Below are positions 7,689 through 16,164 of a DNA stretch of 34,457 nt, piece after piece. A program made the translations under genes and the position numbers. The notes below the pieces were generated by a model that was given only the letters and a program-made list of their open reading frames with translations, ran no database searches and was not told where the DNA came from. Positions within the stretch are counted from its first letter, which is position 1. Each line of letters opens with the position of its first letter. This DNA comes from Streptomyces sp. LS1784 (GTDB lineage Bacteria > Actinomycetota > Actinomycetes > Streptomycetales > Streptomycetaceae). The stretch covers positions 1 to 34,457 of the forward strand of contig NZ_JAHSQD010000028.1 in the NCBI RefSeq assembly GCF_020103755.1, read 5' to 3'.

Positions 7689-7701
7689 GGAACGATCGTT
7701 C
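7648..7701. repeat. three GAACG-NN-CGTTC palindromes at 21-bp spacing
   Basis: GAACGGCCGTTC at 7648-7659 and 7669-7680 and GAACGATCGTTC at 7690-7701 are perfect 12-bp palindromes. Their starts are exactly 21 bp apart, about two helical turns. The first two lie inside the hairpin arms. The third lies outside the hairpin, 1 nt from the stop of the minus-strand gene. GAAC-N4-GTTC is the core of Gram-positive LexA (SOS) boxes, but the flanking bases do not match the extended TCGAAC/GTTCGA form. Confidence 0.6.
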
Positions 7702-7702
7702 T

Positions 7703-10180
7703 CTAGGCGGCCCCGAAGGGCAGCTCCAGCTCGGCCCAGACCACCTTGCCGTCCCGGGTGAGCCGGGTGCCCCAGCGCTGGGCCAGCTCGCTGACCAGGA
7801 ACATGCCGCGCCCGCCCTCGTCCTGCTCGGCGAACGGGCGCAGCTGCGGGGTCTGGCCGCCGGCGTCGGAGACCTCCACGGTGAGCACCCGGTCGCGGAA
7901 CAGCCGCAGCCGGCGCGGCGCCTCCGCGTGCAGCAGGGCGTTCGTGACCAGCTCGCTGACCAGCAGCTCCGCGTAGTCGGTGAGCGCCGACAGGCCCCAG
8001 GCCTCCAGGGTGGCGCGGGTGAAGCGGCGGGCTCTGCCGGGCAGTCGTCCTCCGCCGGACAGCGGCAGGGTGGCGATCCGGTCGGCGGGCAGCGGCAGCA
8101 CCCGGGCCATGATCATCGCGATGTCGTCCTCGGTGCCGTCGGTGACCAGCGCCCCGAGGACGGCGTCGCAGCTCTCCTCCAGGGTCCGGCCGGGGCCGGC
8201 CAGGGTGCGGGCGAGCAGGTCGATCCCGGCGTCCAGGTCCTGGCCGCGCCGCTCGACCAGGCCGTCGGTGTAGAGCGCGACCATGCCGCCCTCGGGGATG
8301 GTGAACTCGATCGACTCGAAGGCCACCCCGCCGACGCCCAGCGGCACCCCGGGCGGCACCTCCACCCTGGCGGCGGTGCCGTCGGGGGCGACCCGGATCG
8401 GCGGCAGGTGCCCGGCCGAGGCGACCTGGACGGTGCGCTCCAGCGGGTCGTACACCGCGCAGATGCAGGTGGCGAACTGGCCCTCGCCGATACCGGAGGC
8501 GGTCTCGTCCAGTCGGGTGAGGACCTGCTCGGGCGGCATGTCGAGGGTGGCGAGGGTCCGGGCGACGGTGCGCAGCTGGCCCATCGTGGCGGCGGCCCGG
8601 ATGCCGTGGCCCATCACGTCGCCGACCACCAGGGCGACCCGCCCGCAGGACAGCGGCACCACGTCGAACCAGTCGCCGCCGACCTCGCTGACGACGCTGC
8701 TGGGCAGGTAGCGGTAGGCGATCTCCAGGCCGAGGGTGCGGTGCACCTCCTGCGGCAGCAGGCTGCGCTGGAGGGTGAGCGCGGTCTCCCGCTCGCGGCG
8801 GTAGAGCCGGGCGTTGTCGAGCGCCAGCGCGGTGCGGGCGACCAGTTCCTCGGCGAGGGCGACATCGGCGGCGGTGAACGGCTCGGGGTTGCGCATCCGG
8901 ATGAACTCCGAGCCGCCGAGCACCATGCCCCGGGCGGTGATCGGCACCATCAGGTACGAGTGGATGCCCGCCGCCATCCCGGGGGCCACCCGGTCCTCGC
9001 TGGAGACCAGTCCGCGCAGCACGTCCTCGTCCACGTGGGCGCGCAGCAGCGGCTTCCCGCTGCGCAGGCACTGGGTGTAGCTGCGGTCCGGGGTGTACTC
9101 GGAGGCCTCGCCGACCACGTCCACGGCGTGCGCGAGGCCGGTCTCGTAGGACTCACCGACGGCGACGGCGCGCAGCGTGACGTTCCGGTCGGAGGGGATC
9201 ACGGTGGGCTCGGCGCCGCGCAGCACCGGCTCCAGCAGGTCGACGGTGGCGAAGTCGGCGAACCTCGGGACGACGGCCTCGATCAGTTCCTCGGCGGTGC
9301 GCTGGAGGTCGAGGGTGGTGCCGATCCGGGCGGTCGCCTCGGCGATGGTGGCGAGCCTCTCCTGGGCACGGACGGCGCGGGCCTCGGCCTGGAATCGCTC
9401 GGTGACGTCGATGATCGAGGAACAGACCCCGAGGATCCGGCCGGTGGAGTCCGCCAGCCGGAAGTAGGAGGCGGACCAGGCGCGGTCCCGCTTGGGATCG
9501 CCGGGGACCCGGCCGTGCGAGCGGGCGTCCACCACGGGCTTGCCGGTCTTCAGCACCTGGCGCATGATCTGCTCGATCTCGGTGCTGTTGATGCCGGGCA
9601 GCACCGCGGATATCCGGCGGCCGAGGTGGGCGGCGACCGGCACCCCGTTCATCCGGGCCAGCGCCTCGTTGATCCGGATGTAGCGCAGCTCGGTGTCGTA
9701 GACGGCCATGCCGATCGGCGAGCGGCCGAAGATGCCGTCCAGTACCGCGAGGTCGGCCTCGACGGCGTGCAGGGCGCGGGTGTCGGAGGCGGTGGCGAGC
9801 AGCAGCAGGGTACCGGCCGGGCCGGCGATCGGGTAGGTGCGGAACTCCAGGTCGACCTTGTGGCCGTCGCGGTGGCGCACCGGGAAGACGCCGGACCATC
9901 CGCTGCTGCTCATGATCCGCTGGAAGAGGCCGAGCACCTCGGAGCGGTCGGACTCGTCGGTGAGCAGCTGGGCGGCGTAGCTGCCGACGGCCTCCTCGGC
10001 GGAATAGCCGAGCAGGGCCTCTGCGTCCTCGCTCCAGTGCAGGATCAGTCCGTCGTCCTGGAGCAGCGCCGTCGCGAGGGGGACGAGCCGGTGGCCTTCA
10101 GGGCGGGCGCCCTCGGGACGTGCCTCGGAATCGCCCGGTGCCGGGTCGGCGGCGGTCGCGTCCCACTCGTGTCCGTGCAT
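7703..10180 (-). CDS. PAS-PAS-GAF SpoIIE-type (PP2C) phosphatase with C-terminal HATPase
   Basis: The 825-residue cytosolic signalling protein has, in order: PAS at about 35-140 (LLGYSAEEAVG), PAS at about 145-262 (YDTELRYIRINEALARMNGV, ending IIDVTERFQAE), GAF at about 285-455, a short coiled linker (RRERETALTLQRSLLP), the PP2C/SpoIIE phosphatase at about 480-695, and an RsbW-like HATPase at about 712-822. Metal-binding Asp candidates are D503 (GGDWFD), D521 (GDVMGHG), D639 (YTDGLVE) and D685 (TEDDIA). The HATPase N-box is ELVTNALLH, with SDAGG and GRGMF as later ATP-lid motifs. Such proteins dephosphorylate anti-sigma antagonists and can phosphorylate them through the HATPase, linking redox, light or small-molecule sensing to alternative sigma factors. 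No partner STAS gene is adjacent, so its target is elsewhere. Confidence 0.93.
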   Translation of the reverse strand: MHGHEWDATAADPAPGDSEARPEGARPEGHRLVPLATALLQDDGLILHWSEDAEALLGYSAEEAVGSYAAQLLTDESDRSEVLGLFQRIMSSSGWSGVFPVRHRDGHKVDLEFRTYPIAGPAGTLLLLATASDTRALHAVEADLAVLDGIFGRSPIGMAVYDTELRYIRINEALARMNGVPVAAHLGRRISAVLPGINSTEIEQIMRQVLKTGKPVVDARSHGRVPGDPKRDRAWSASYFRLADSTGRILGVCSSIIDVTERFQAEARAVRAQERLATIAEATARIGTTLDLQRTAEELIEAVVPRFADFATVDLLEPVLRGAEPTVIPSDRNVTLRAVAVGESYETGLAHAVDVVGEASEYTPDRSYTQCLRSGKPLLRAHVDEDVLRGLVSSEDRVAPGMAAGIHSYLMVPITARGMVLGGSEFIRMRNPEPFTAADVALAEELVARTALALDNARLYRRERETALTLQRSLLPQEVHRTLGLEIAYRYLPSSVVSEVGGDWFDVVPLSCGRVALVVGDVMGHGIRAAATMGQLRTVARTLATLDMPPEQVLTRLDETASGIGEGQFATCICAVYDPLERTVQVASAGHLPPIRVAPDGTAARVEVPPGVPLGVGGVAFESIEFTIPEGGMVALYTDGLVERRGQDLDAGIDLLARTLAGPGRTLEESCDAVLGALVTDGTEDDIAMIMARVLPLPADRIATLPLSGGGRLPGRARRFTRATLEAWGLSALTDYAELLVSELVTNALLHAEAPRRLRLFRDRVLTVEVSDAGGQTPQLRPFAEQDEGGRGMFLVSELAQRWGTRLTRDGKVVWAELELPFGAA

Positions 10181-10328
10181 GATCAGGCAGCACCCCGGTT
10201 CGGCTCGTGCCCGGCCGGGTGGGCCTCGCGGTCCGTGCCGGCCGGGGTTCTTCTCCAGACTGCACGGACATCGGCCGCCCGGCGACCCCTTGGTCAGGGG
10301 GTGTCCGGCCGCTCCGGGTGTACGGGCG

Positions 10329-10949
10329 TCATGGGCGTACCGGCCGCAGCGTACTCTCCAGAACGGCCGCCCACTGCCGGATCACTCCGGAACGTCGGTT
10401 GCTGTCGTCGGTGAGCAGGTTGGCGAGGCCCAGTCCGCGGGCGAGGTCCAGCGTGGCCTGCACCGATTCGCGCACCCCGGGGCGGTTCTCGTCGGCGTCC
10501 AGGAACTCCACGGCGGCCCGGTGGGCCTCCCGTCCGACATGGCCCTCCAGGGCGATGATCCGCTCGCGCAGCGCCTCCTCGGTGGCGGCGGCGGTCCACA
10601 GGTGCAGGGCGGCGCGGAACAGCGGGCCGGTGTAGAGGCGCACGATCATGTCGACCACGGCCCGGGTGCGGTCCGGCCCGGCGGCCGGCAGCTCGCCCGC
10701 GTGGGCGCGGACGGCTGCCAGCCGCTCGGCGGTGACGTGTTCGACGGCCGCGGTGAAGAGGTCCTCGCGGGTCGGGAAGTGGTGCTGGGCCGCGCCCCGG
10801 GAGACCCCGGCCCGCTCGGCGACGACGGCGACGGTGGAGCCGTGCCAGCCGAGCTCGGCCAGGCAGTCCACGGCCGCCGCGAGCAGCCGGGCCCTGGTCG
10901 CTCGGCTGCGGTCCTGCTGCGGGGTGCGGGCGGAGGGGTGGCTGGTCAT
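10329..10949 (-). CDS. TetR-family regulator at the end of the acyl-CoA locus
   Basis: The 206-residue regulator has helix-turn-helix residues at about 38-69 (STVAVVAERAGVSRGAAQHHFPTREDLF). The C-terminal domain (LFRAALHLWTAAATEEALRERI...) resembles acyl-CoA-responsive and hydrophobe-responsive TetR proteins, though this does not identify the ligand. The ATG is at 10949. It is the last gene in the minus-strand direction after the ligase, separated by 114 nt that contain a 19-bp direct repeat, so it may have its own promoter. Its position makes it the natural candidate to bind the 34-bp dyad at 19536 upstream of the first gene of the locus. That is inference from context. The 148 nt between this stop and the phosphatase start hold no gene or clear terminator that I can see. 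Confidence 0.88.
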   Translation of the reverse strand: MTSHPSARTPQQDRSRATRARLLAAAVDCLAELGWHGSTVAVVAERAGVSRGAAQHHFPTREDLFTAAVEHVTAERLAAVRAHAGELPAAGPDRTRAVVDMIVRLYTGPLFRAALHLWTAAATEEALRERIIALEGHVGREAHRAAVEFLDADENRPGVRESVQATLDLARGLGLANLLTDDSNRRSGVIRQWAAVLESTLRPVRP

Positions 10950-10969
10950 GGCGGCGGGCGGTTCCTGTT

Positions 10970-11009
10970 CCGGTCGGGGCGCGGCGGGTCCCGGTCGGGG
11001 CGCGACGGG
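10970..11009. repeat. tandem 19-bp direct repeat upstream of the TetR gene
   Basis: CCGGTCGGGGCGCGGCGGG (10970-10988) recurs at 10991-11009 with one mismatch. The repeat unit is 21 bp, and the array begins 21 nt upstream of the TetR start. It may be a two-site binding region for expression of the regulator or a chance low-complexity duplication. Confidence 0.45.
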
Positions 11010-11063
11010 AAGATCCTCACAGACGGGCGCCGGTCTTCGGCCGCCGGGGTGGGCCCCGGCCGG

Positions 11064-12659
11064 TCAGCGAACGGCGGCGCGCCCGGCCTCGCGGGCACGC
11101 AGTTCACGGCGGAGGATCTTGCCGGCCGCGGACTTCGGGACGGCGTCCACGAACTCCACCGCGCGGACCTTCTTGTACGGGGCGACGTGTCCGGCGACGT
11201 ACCCGGTGACCTCTTCCGCGGTCAGGCCGCTGCCCGGGGCGCGGACCACGAAGGCCTTGGGGCACTCGGTTCCCTCGGCGTCCGGGACCCCGATCACGGC
11301 GGCGTCGGTGATCTGCGGGTGGCCGAGCAGGACGGCCTCCAGCTCCGCGGGGGCCACCTGGTAGCCCTTGTACTTGATCAGTTCCTTGACCCGGTCGACG
11401 ATGTGCAGGTAGCCGCGTTCGTCCACGAAGCCGACGTCGCCGGTGTGCAGCCAGCCCTCGGCGTCGACCACCGCCGCGGTCTCGGAGGGGCGGCCGAGGT
11501 AGCCCTTCATCACCTGCGGGCCGCGGATCAGCAGCTCGCCTCGCTCGCCGGGCCCGAGGTCGCCGTCGGAGCCGTCCAGGGCGGCGATCCGCAGCTCGGT
11601 GGAGGGGACCATCCGGCCGACCGAGCCGGGCGACGGGTCGCCCTCGCGCGGGGAGACGACGTGGGTGACCGGGGAGAGCTCGGTCATGCCGTAGCCCTGG
11701 AGCAGGTGTGGCAGGCCCAGGCGCCGGGCGCATGCGTCGGCGAGTTCGTGGTCCAGTGGGGCGGCGGCGCACAGCAGGTACTCGACGGAGGAGAGGTCGT
11801 ACTGCTCCACGATCGGGTGCCGGGCCAGCGCGAGGGCGATCGGCGGGGCGACCACCAGCGCCTGCACCCGGTGTTCCTGGACCGCACGGCAGAACTGCTC
11901 CAGGTCGAAGCGGGGCAGCACGACCACGGTGGCGCCGCAGCGCAGCGGCTGGTTGAGCAGCGCGGCCAGTCCGTAGATGTGGAAGAACGGCAGGACGGCG
12001 AGCACCCGTTCGCCCTCGGCGGGGCGGTAGAGGGCGTCGCACTGGGCGAGGTTGGTGGCGATCGAGCGGTGGGTGAGCATCACGCCCTTGGGCAGGCCGG
12101 TGGTGCCGCTGGAGTACGGCAGCACGGCGATGTCCTCTCCGGGGTCGATGGCGACCTCGGGGGCGGGACCGGTGGCGGCCAGCAGGTCGGTGATCGAGCG
12201 GTGGCCCTCGGCGCCGTCCAGGACGACGATCTCGGCCAGCGGGCGGCCCTGTTCGGTGAGCAGTTCGGCAGCCGCACGGGCGGTCGGCAGGAACGAGGAG
12301 ACGGTGACCAGCCAGCGGGCGCCGCTGTCGCGCAGCTGGCCGGCCAGATCGACGGGCGTGGCGAAGGAGGAGACCGTGGTGACGGTGGCGCCGGCCCTGG
12401 TCGCGCCGTAGTAGGCCATCGGGTAGGCGGTCGAGTTGGGGCTGAAGAGGGCGACGACGTCGCCGCGGCGCACGCCTGTCTCGGCCAGTCCTGCGGCCAC
12501 CCGCTCGACGGCGGCGGCGAGTTGGGCGTAGCTGATGGTCTCGCCGGTGAGGCCGTCGATCAGGGCGGGCCGGTCGCCGTGCCTCGCCGCGGCGCCGAGC
12601 ACCGCTTCATGGATCGGCAGGTCGACCACGGGGACGTCGGGGAACTCGCTTCGGAACAC
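11064..12659 (-). CDS. acyl-CoA synthetase / 4-coumarate-CoA ligase-like AMP-forming enzyme
   Basis: This is a 531-residue ANL-superfamily ligase. The GTG at 12659 with GGAGG 9 nt upstream is preferred over the ATG at 12698, because VFRSEFPDVPVVDLPIHEAV is the usual beginning of the 4CL-like branch. Motifs: P-loop YSSGTTGLPKG at 182-192, YGMTE at 323-327, HTGD at 405-408, hinge VDRVKELIKYKGYQVAP at 421-437, and catalytic Lys514 in PKSAAGKILRR. It would activate a carboxylic acid with ATP and CoA to acyl-CoA plus AMP and PPi. In this locus it would prime the substrate for the dehydrogenase and carboxylase. Despite the 4CL resemblance, the context argues for a branched aliphatic or terpenoid acid over a phenylpropanoid. 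A 371-nt gap separates it from the dehydrogenase, so it may be transcribed separately. Confidence 0.9.
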   Translation of the reverse strand: MFRSEFPDVPVVDLPIHEAVLGAAARHGDRPALIDGLTGETISYAQLAAAVERVAAGLAETGVRRGDVVALFSPNSTAYPMAYYGATRAGATVTTVSSFATPVDLAGQLRDSGARWLVTVSSFLPTARAAAELLTEQGRPLAEIVVLDGAEGHRSITDLLAATGPAPEVAIDPGEDIAVLPYSSGTTGLPKGVMLTHRSIATNLAQCDALYRPAEGERVLAVLPFFHIYGLAALLNQPLRCGATVVVLPRFDLEQFCRAVQEHRVQALVVAPPIALALARHPIVEQYDLSSVEYLLCAAAPLDHELADACARRLGLPHLLQGYGMTELSPVTHVVSPREGDPSPGSVGRMVPSTELRIAALDGSDGDLGPGERGELLIRGPQVMKGYLGRPSETAAVVDAEGWLHTGDVGFVDERGYLHIVDRVKELIKYKGYQVAPAELEAVLLGHPQITDAAVIGVPDAEGTECPKAFVVRAPGSGLTAEEVTGYVAGHVAPYKKVRAVEFVDAVPKSAAGKILRRELRAREAGRAAVR

Positions 12660-13030
12660 CAAGGTGAGCCTCCAGTAAGGAAGTTGACGCAGCAACAAAA
12701 CCGGTGCGCAATTCGGTGCGGGGCGCGTTCAGGAGCATACGGACAGTCAGGGGCCTGGCTCGTCCATTGTGGGGAACCGGGGGGTGGAGCATGCGTGGCG
12801 CGGTTGGTCCCGGAGGGCGCCTGACAGCACCGCGAAGCCCGGCGCACGGCGGTGCCCGCCGTGGACTCCGTCCGGGTGTTCCCGAAGCGGGACTCCCCGG
12901 ACGCGCCGGTCCACGGTGCCACCGGCCGCGCCGAGCCGCGGCCGGTCACCTGCGGCGGCAGGCTCGACCCGCCGCACCGGATGTCAGGACGGCACCGTGG
13001 CGTTCACTCACCCGAGTGCGGCTCGGTGAC
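12660..13030. other. 371-nt spacer between ligase and dehydrogenase
   Basis: No convincing gene is seen on either strand; short open frames here have no recognisable protein character. It holds the ligase ribosome site (GGAGG on the minus strand, 12669-12673) and a comparatively AT-rich stretch at about 12675-12710 that could carry a promoter, but no clear -35/-10 pair. A small CACTC/GAGTG inverted repeat lies near 13005-13020, just past the dehydrogenase stop, without a T-run. Confidence 0.55.
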
Positions 13031-14203
13031 TCAGTACGACTTGGGCAGGCCGAGGGTGTGCTGGGCCACGTAGTTGAGCACCATCTCGCGGCTGACCGGG
13101 GCGACCCGGCCGACCCGGGTGGCGGCCAGCAGCGCGCCCAGCCCGTACTCCTGGGTCAGGCCGTTGCCGCCGAGGGTCTGCACCGCCTGGTCGACCGTAC
13201 GGGCGGCGGCCTCGCCGGCGGCGTACTTGGCCATGTTGGCGGCCTCCCCGGCGGCGAGGTCCTCGCCCGCGTCGTAGAGCAGTCCGGCCTTCTGGGTCAT
13301 CAGCCGGGCCAGCTCGATCTCCACCGCGCACTGGGCGAGCGGGTGGGCCAGGCCCTGGTGGGCTCCGATCGGGGTGGACCAGACGGTGCGGGTCTTCGCG
13401 TACTCGACCGCCTTGCCGAGGGCCTGGCGGGCGAGGCCGAGCGAGAAGGCGGCGGTGAGGATGCGCTCGGGGTTGAGGCCGGCGAAGAGCTGGAGCAGGC
13501 CCGCGTTCTCGTCGCCGACCAGGGCGTCGGCGGGCAGCCGGACGTCGTCCAGGAAGACCTGGAACTGCTTCTCCGGGGCGACGATCTCCATCGGGATCGC
13601 CCGGTACTCGAAGCCGGGGGTCTCGCGCGGGACGACGAACAGGCAGGGCTTCAGCCTGCCGGTGCGAGCGTCCTCGGTGCGGGCCACGAACAGCACCGCG
13701 TCACAGTGGTCGATGCCGGAGACGAAGACCTTGCGGCCGGTCAGCACCCAGTCGTCGCCGTCCCGGCGGGCGACGGTGGAGATCCGGTGCGCGTTGGAAC
13801 CGGCGTCCGGTTCGGTGATGCCGAAGGCCATCTTGCGACTGCCGTCGGCCAGGCCGGGCAGCCAGCGGCGCTTCTGCTCCTCGGTGCCGTAGCGGGCGAT
13901 CACGGTGCCGCAGATCGCCGGGGAGACGATGAGCAGCAGCAGCGGGCAGCCGGCGGTGCCGAGTTCCTCCAGGACGATGGCGAGGTCGGTGATGCCGCCG
14001 CCCCCGCCGCCGTACTCGGCGGGCAGGTTGACGCCGAGGTAGCCGGCCTTGCCGGCCTCCGCCCACAGTTCCTCGGCGGGCTCGCCGGCCCGGGCCTTGG
14101 CGAGGTAGTAGGCGGAGCCGTAGCGGCGGCCGAGGTCGCCGACGGCCCGGCGCAGGGTCTGGCGTTCGGGGGTTTCCAGGAGCTGACTGCCGATGCTGGA
14201 CAT
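13031..14203 (-). CDS. acyl-CoA dehydrogenase, IVD/LCAD-type active site
   Basis: The 390-residue FAD enzyme would oxidise an acyl-CoA to the 2-enoyl-CoA and pass electrons to ETF. Visible features: PAEYGGGG (61-68), the substrate/FAD loop FGITEPDAGSNA (127-138), WVLTGRKVFVSG (152-163) and the C-terminal VQTLGGNGLTQEYG (341-354). The position of the MCAD catalytic Glu (YEGT) reads VAPV here, so that base is absent. Instead Glu246 in LNPERIL aligns with the LDLERL motif that supplies the base in isovaleryl-CoA and long-chain dehydrogenases. This points to branched or long substrates, as for citronellyl-CoA dehydrogenase. The gene starts 12 nt after the carboxylase alpha stop, so co-transcription is very likely. 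Confidence 0.92.
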   Translation of the reverse strand: MSSIGSQLLETPERQTLRRAVGDLGRRYGSAYYLAKARAGEPAEELWAEAGKAGYLGVNLPAEYGGGGGGITDLAIVLEELGTAGCPLLLLIVSPAICGTVIARYGTEEQKRRWLPGLADGSRKMAFGITEPDAGSNAHRISTVARRDGDDWVLTGRKVFVSGIDHCDAVLFVARTEDARTGRLKPCLFVVPRETPGFEYRAIPMEIVAPEKQFQVFLDDVRLPADALVGDENAGLLQLFAGLNPERILTAAFSLGLARQALGKAVEYAKTRTVWSTPIGAHQGLAHPLAQCAVEIELARLMTQKAGLLYDAGEDLAAGEAANMAKYAAGEAAARTVDQAVQTLGGNGLTQEYGLGALLAATRVGRVAPVSREMVLNYVAQHTLGLPKSY

Positions 14204-14215
14204 TCGGGTCCTTCC

Positions 14216-16153
14216 TCAGGCTTCGGTGGGCTGGACAACGGCCAGCAGGGTGCCGGTTTCGACCTGCCGGCCGGGGGTGGCGCGCAGTTCGACGAGGGTG
14301 CCGTCGGCCGGGGCGGCGACGCGGTGCTCCATCTTCATCGCCTCCAGCACCAGGAGCGGCTGGCCGGCGGTGACGGGGTCCCCGACGGCGGCGACGACCC
14401 GGACGACGGTGCCGGGCATCGGGGCGAGCAGCGCCCCGGGGTCGGTGCGGACGGTGGGGTCGGGGAAGCGCGGCAGGGCGGTGAGCGCGGTGCCGCCGGC
14501 CGGGGTGTCGACGTGCACCCGGTCGCCGTACCGCGCGACGCGATAGGTGCGCCGGAGCCCGTCCTCGGACAGCACGACCCGGTCCGGCGCCGCCTCGACG
14601 AGTTCGACCTCCGGGTGGTCCTCGGCCAGCAGGCCGCTGCGGGTGTGCCGGTAACGGACCGCCGACTCGGTGCCGTCCTCCGCCCGGTAGCGCTTGAGCT
14701 GCGGCTGGGAGGGCAGGTTGCGCCAGCCGGAGGGCAGGGCGCCGCGGCGGCCCGCGGCGTCGGCGAGGGCGGCGGCCAGCGCCGCGCGTTCGACGCCCTT
14801 GGTGTCCGGGGCGGTGAGTTCGGCCGTGTGCTCGGCCAGGAAGCCGGTGTGCAGGTCCGCGGCCAGGAAGGCCGGGTGGCGCAGCGCGCGGACCAGCAGC
14901 TCCCGGTTGGTGGCCGGACCGTGGATGCGGGCGCGGGCGAGCGCGTCGGCGAGCCGACGGGCGGCGGCGGCGCGGGTGGGCGCCCAGGCGATCACCTTGG
15001 CGAGCATCGCGTCGTAGTGCGGGGTGATCTCGCTGCCGGCTTCCACGCCGGAGTCCATCCGGAGCCCGGTGCCGGTGAACTCCTGGTACGGCAGCGTGAG
15101 TTCGAGCCGGTGCAGGGTACCGGTGGCGGGCTGCCAGTCCTTGGCCGGGTCCTCGGCGTAGAGCCGGGCCTCGATCGCGTGGCCGCGGGGGGCCGGGGGC
15201 TCGGCCGGCAACTGCGCGCCCTCGGCGACGGCGAGTTGCAGCGCCACCAGGTCCAGGCCGGTGACCGCCTCGGTGACCGGGTGTTCGACCTGGAGGCGGG
15301 TGTTCATCTCCAGGAAGAAGAACCGGCCGTCCTCGGCGAGCAGGAACTCGGCGGTGCCGGCGCCCGTGTAGCCGATCGCCCTGGCCGCGTCGCGGGCCGC
15401 CGCGTGCAGTTCGGCGCGGACCTCCGCCGGCAGGCCGGGGGCCGGGGCCTCCTCGATCACCTTCTGGTGCCGCCGTTGCAGCGAGCAGTCGCGGTCGCCG
15501 ACCGCCCAGACGGTGCCGTGGGCGTCGGCCAGCAGCTGGACCTCGACGTGCCGTCCGGCGGGCAGGTAGCGCTCGCAGAACACCTCGTCCGAGCCGAAGG
15601 CCTTGGCCGCCTCCGCGCGGGCGGCCGCCAGTTCGCCGGGGAGGTCCGCCAGGCTCCGGACGACGCGCATGCCGCGCCCGCCGCCGCCCGCCGCGGCCTT
15701 GACCAGCAGCGGCAGGTCCGCCTCGGTGGGCTCGGTGAGCGCGCCCAGCACCGGCACCCCGGCCTCGGCCATCAGCCGCTTGGCGGCGGTCTTGGAGCCC
15801 ATCGCGGCGATCGCGGCCGGCGGCGGGCCGACCCAGACCAGGCCCGCGTCCAGCACCGCCTGCGCGAAGTCGGCGCTCTCGGACAGGAACCCGTACCCGG
15901 GGTGGACGGCGTCGGCACCGGCGGCCAGCGCGGCCCGGACGATCAGGTCGGCGCGCAGGTAGGTGTCGGCGGGCGCGGCACCGGGCAGCCGGACGGCCGC
16001 GTCGGCCTCGCGCACGTGCGGGGCGCCGGCGTCCGGATCGGAGTGGACGGCGGTGGTCGCGACGCCGAGCTCCCGGCAGGTGCGGAAGACCCGGCGGGCG
16101 ATCTCGCCCCGGTTGGCGACCAGCAGGTTGGTGATCGAAGTCCTGGAAGTCAT
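14216..16153 (-). CDS. acyl-CoA carboxylase alpha subunit (biotin carboxylase + BCCP)
   Basis: The 645-residue protein has a biotin carboxylase N-terminus (NLLVANRGEIARRVFRTCRE), an ATP-grasp glycine loop (KAAAGGGGRGM), CERYLPAGRHVEVQLLAD, EMNTRLQVEHPVTE, a linker domain, and a C-terminal biotinyl domain with AMKMEH, Lys607 being the biotinylation site. It uses ATP and bicarbonate to carboxylate its own biotin. The length and single-chain BC-plus-BCCP layout fit MCC, geranyl-CoA or propionyl-CoA carboxylase alpha subunits and not the split acetyl-CoA carboxylase. The ATG at 16153 has GAGGGA about 8 nt upstream; a GTG at 16156 is an alternative. It follows the beta subunit by 11 nt. Confidence 0.93.
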   Translation of the reverse strand: MTSRTSITNLLVANRGEIARRVFRTCRELGVATTAVHSDPDAGAPHVREADAAVRLPGAAPADTYLRADLIVRAALAAGADAVHPGYGFLSESADFAQAVLDAGLVWVGPPPAAIAAMGSKTAAKRLMAEAGVPVLGALTEPTEADLPLLVKAAAGGGGRGMRVVRSLADLPGELAAARAEAAKAFGSDEVFCERYLPAGRHVEVQLLADAHGTVWAVGDRDCSLQRRHQKVIEEAPAPGLPAEVRAELHAAARDAARAIGYTGAGTAEFLLAEDGRFFFLEMNTRLQVEHPVTEAVTGLDLVALQLAVAEGAQLPAEPPAPRGHAIEARLYAEDPAKDWQPATGTLHRLELTLPYQEFTGTGLRMDSGVEAGSEITPHYDAMLAKVIAWAPTRAAAARRLADALARARIHGPATNRELLVRALRHPAFLAADLHTGFLAEHTAELTAPDTKGVERAALAAALADAAGRRGALPSGWRNLPSQPQLKRYRAEDGTESAVRYRHTRSGLLAEDHPEVELVEAAPDRVVLSEDGLRRTYRVARYGDRVHVDTPAGGTALTALPRFPDPTVRTDPGALLAPMPGTVVRVVAAVGDPVTAGQPLLVLEAMKMEHRVAAPADGTLVELRATPGRQVETGTLLAVVQPTEA

Positions 16154-16164
16154 CACGCGTTCCC

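Noticed and set aside
12747-13029. Small open frames in the ligase-dehydrogenase spacer
   Set aside because: No ribosome sites, no recognisable protein character, and composition like shadow frames.
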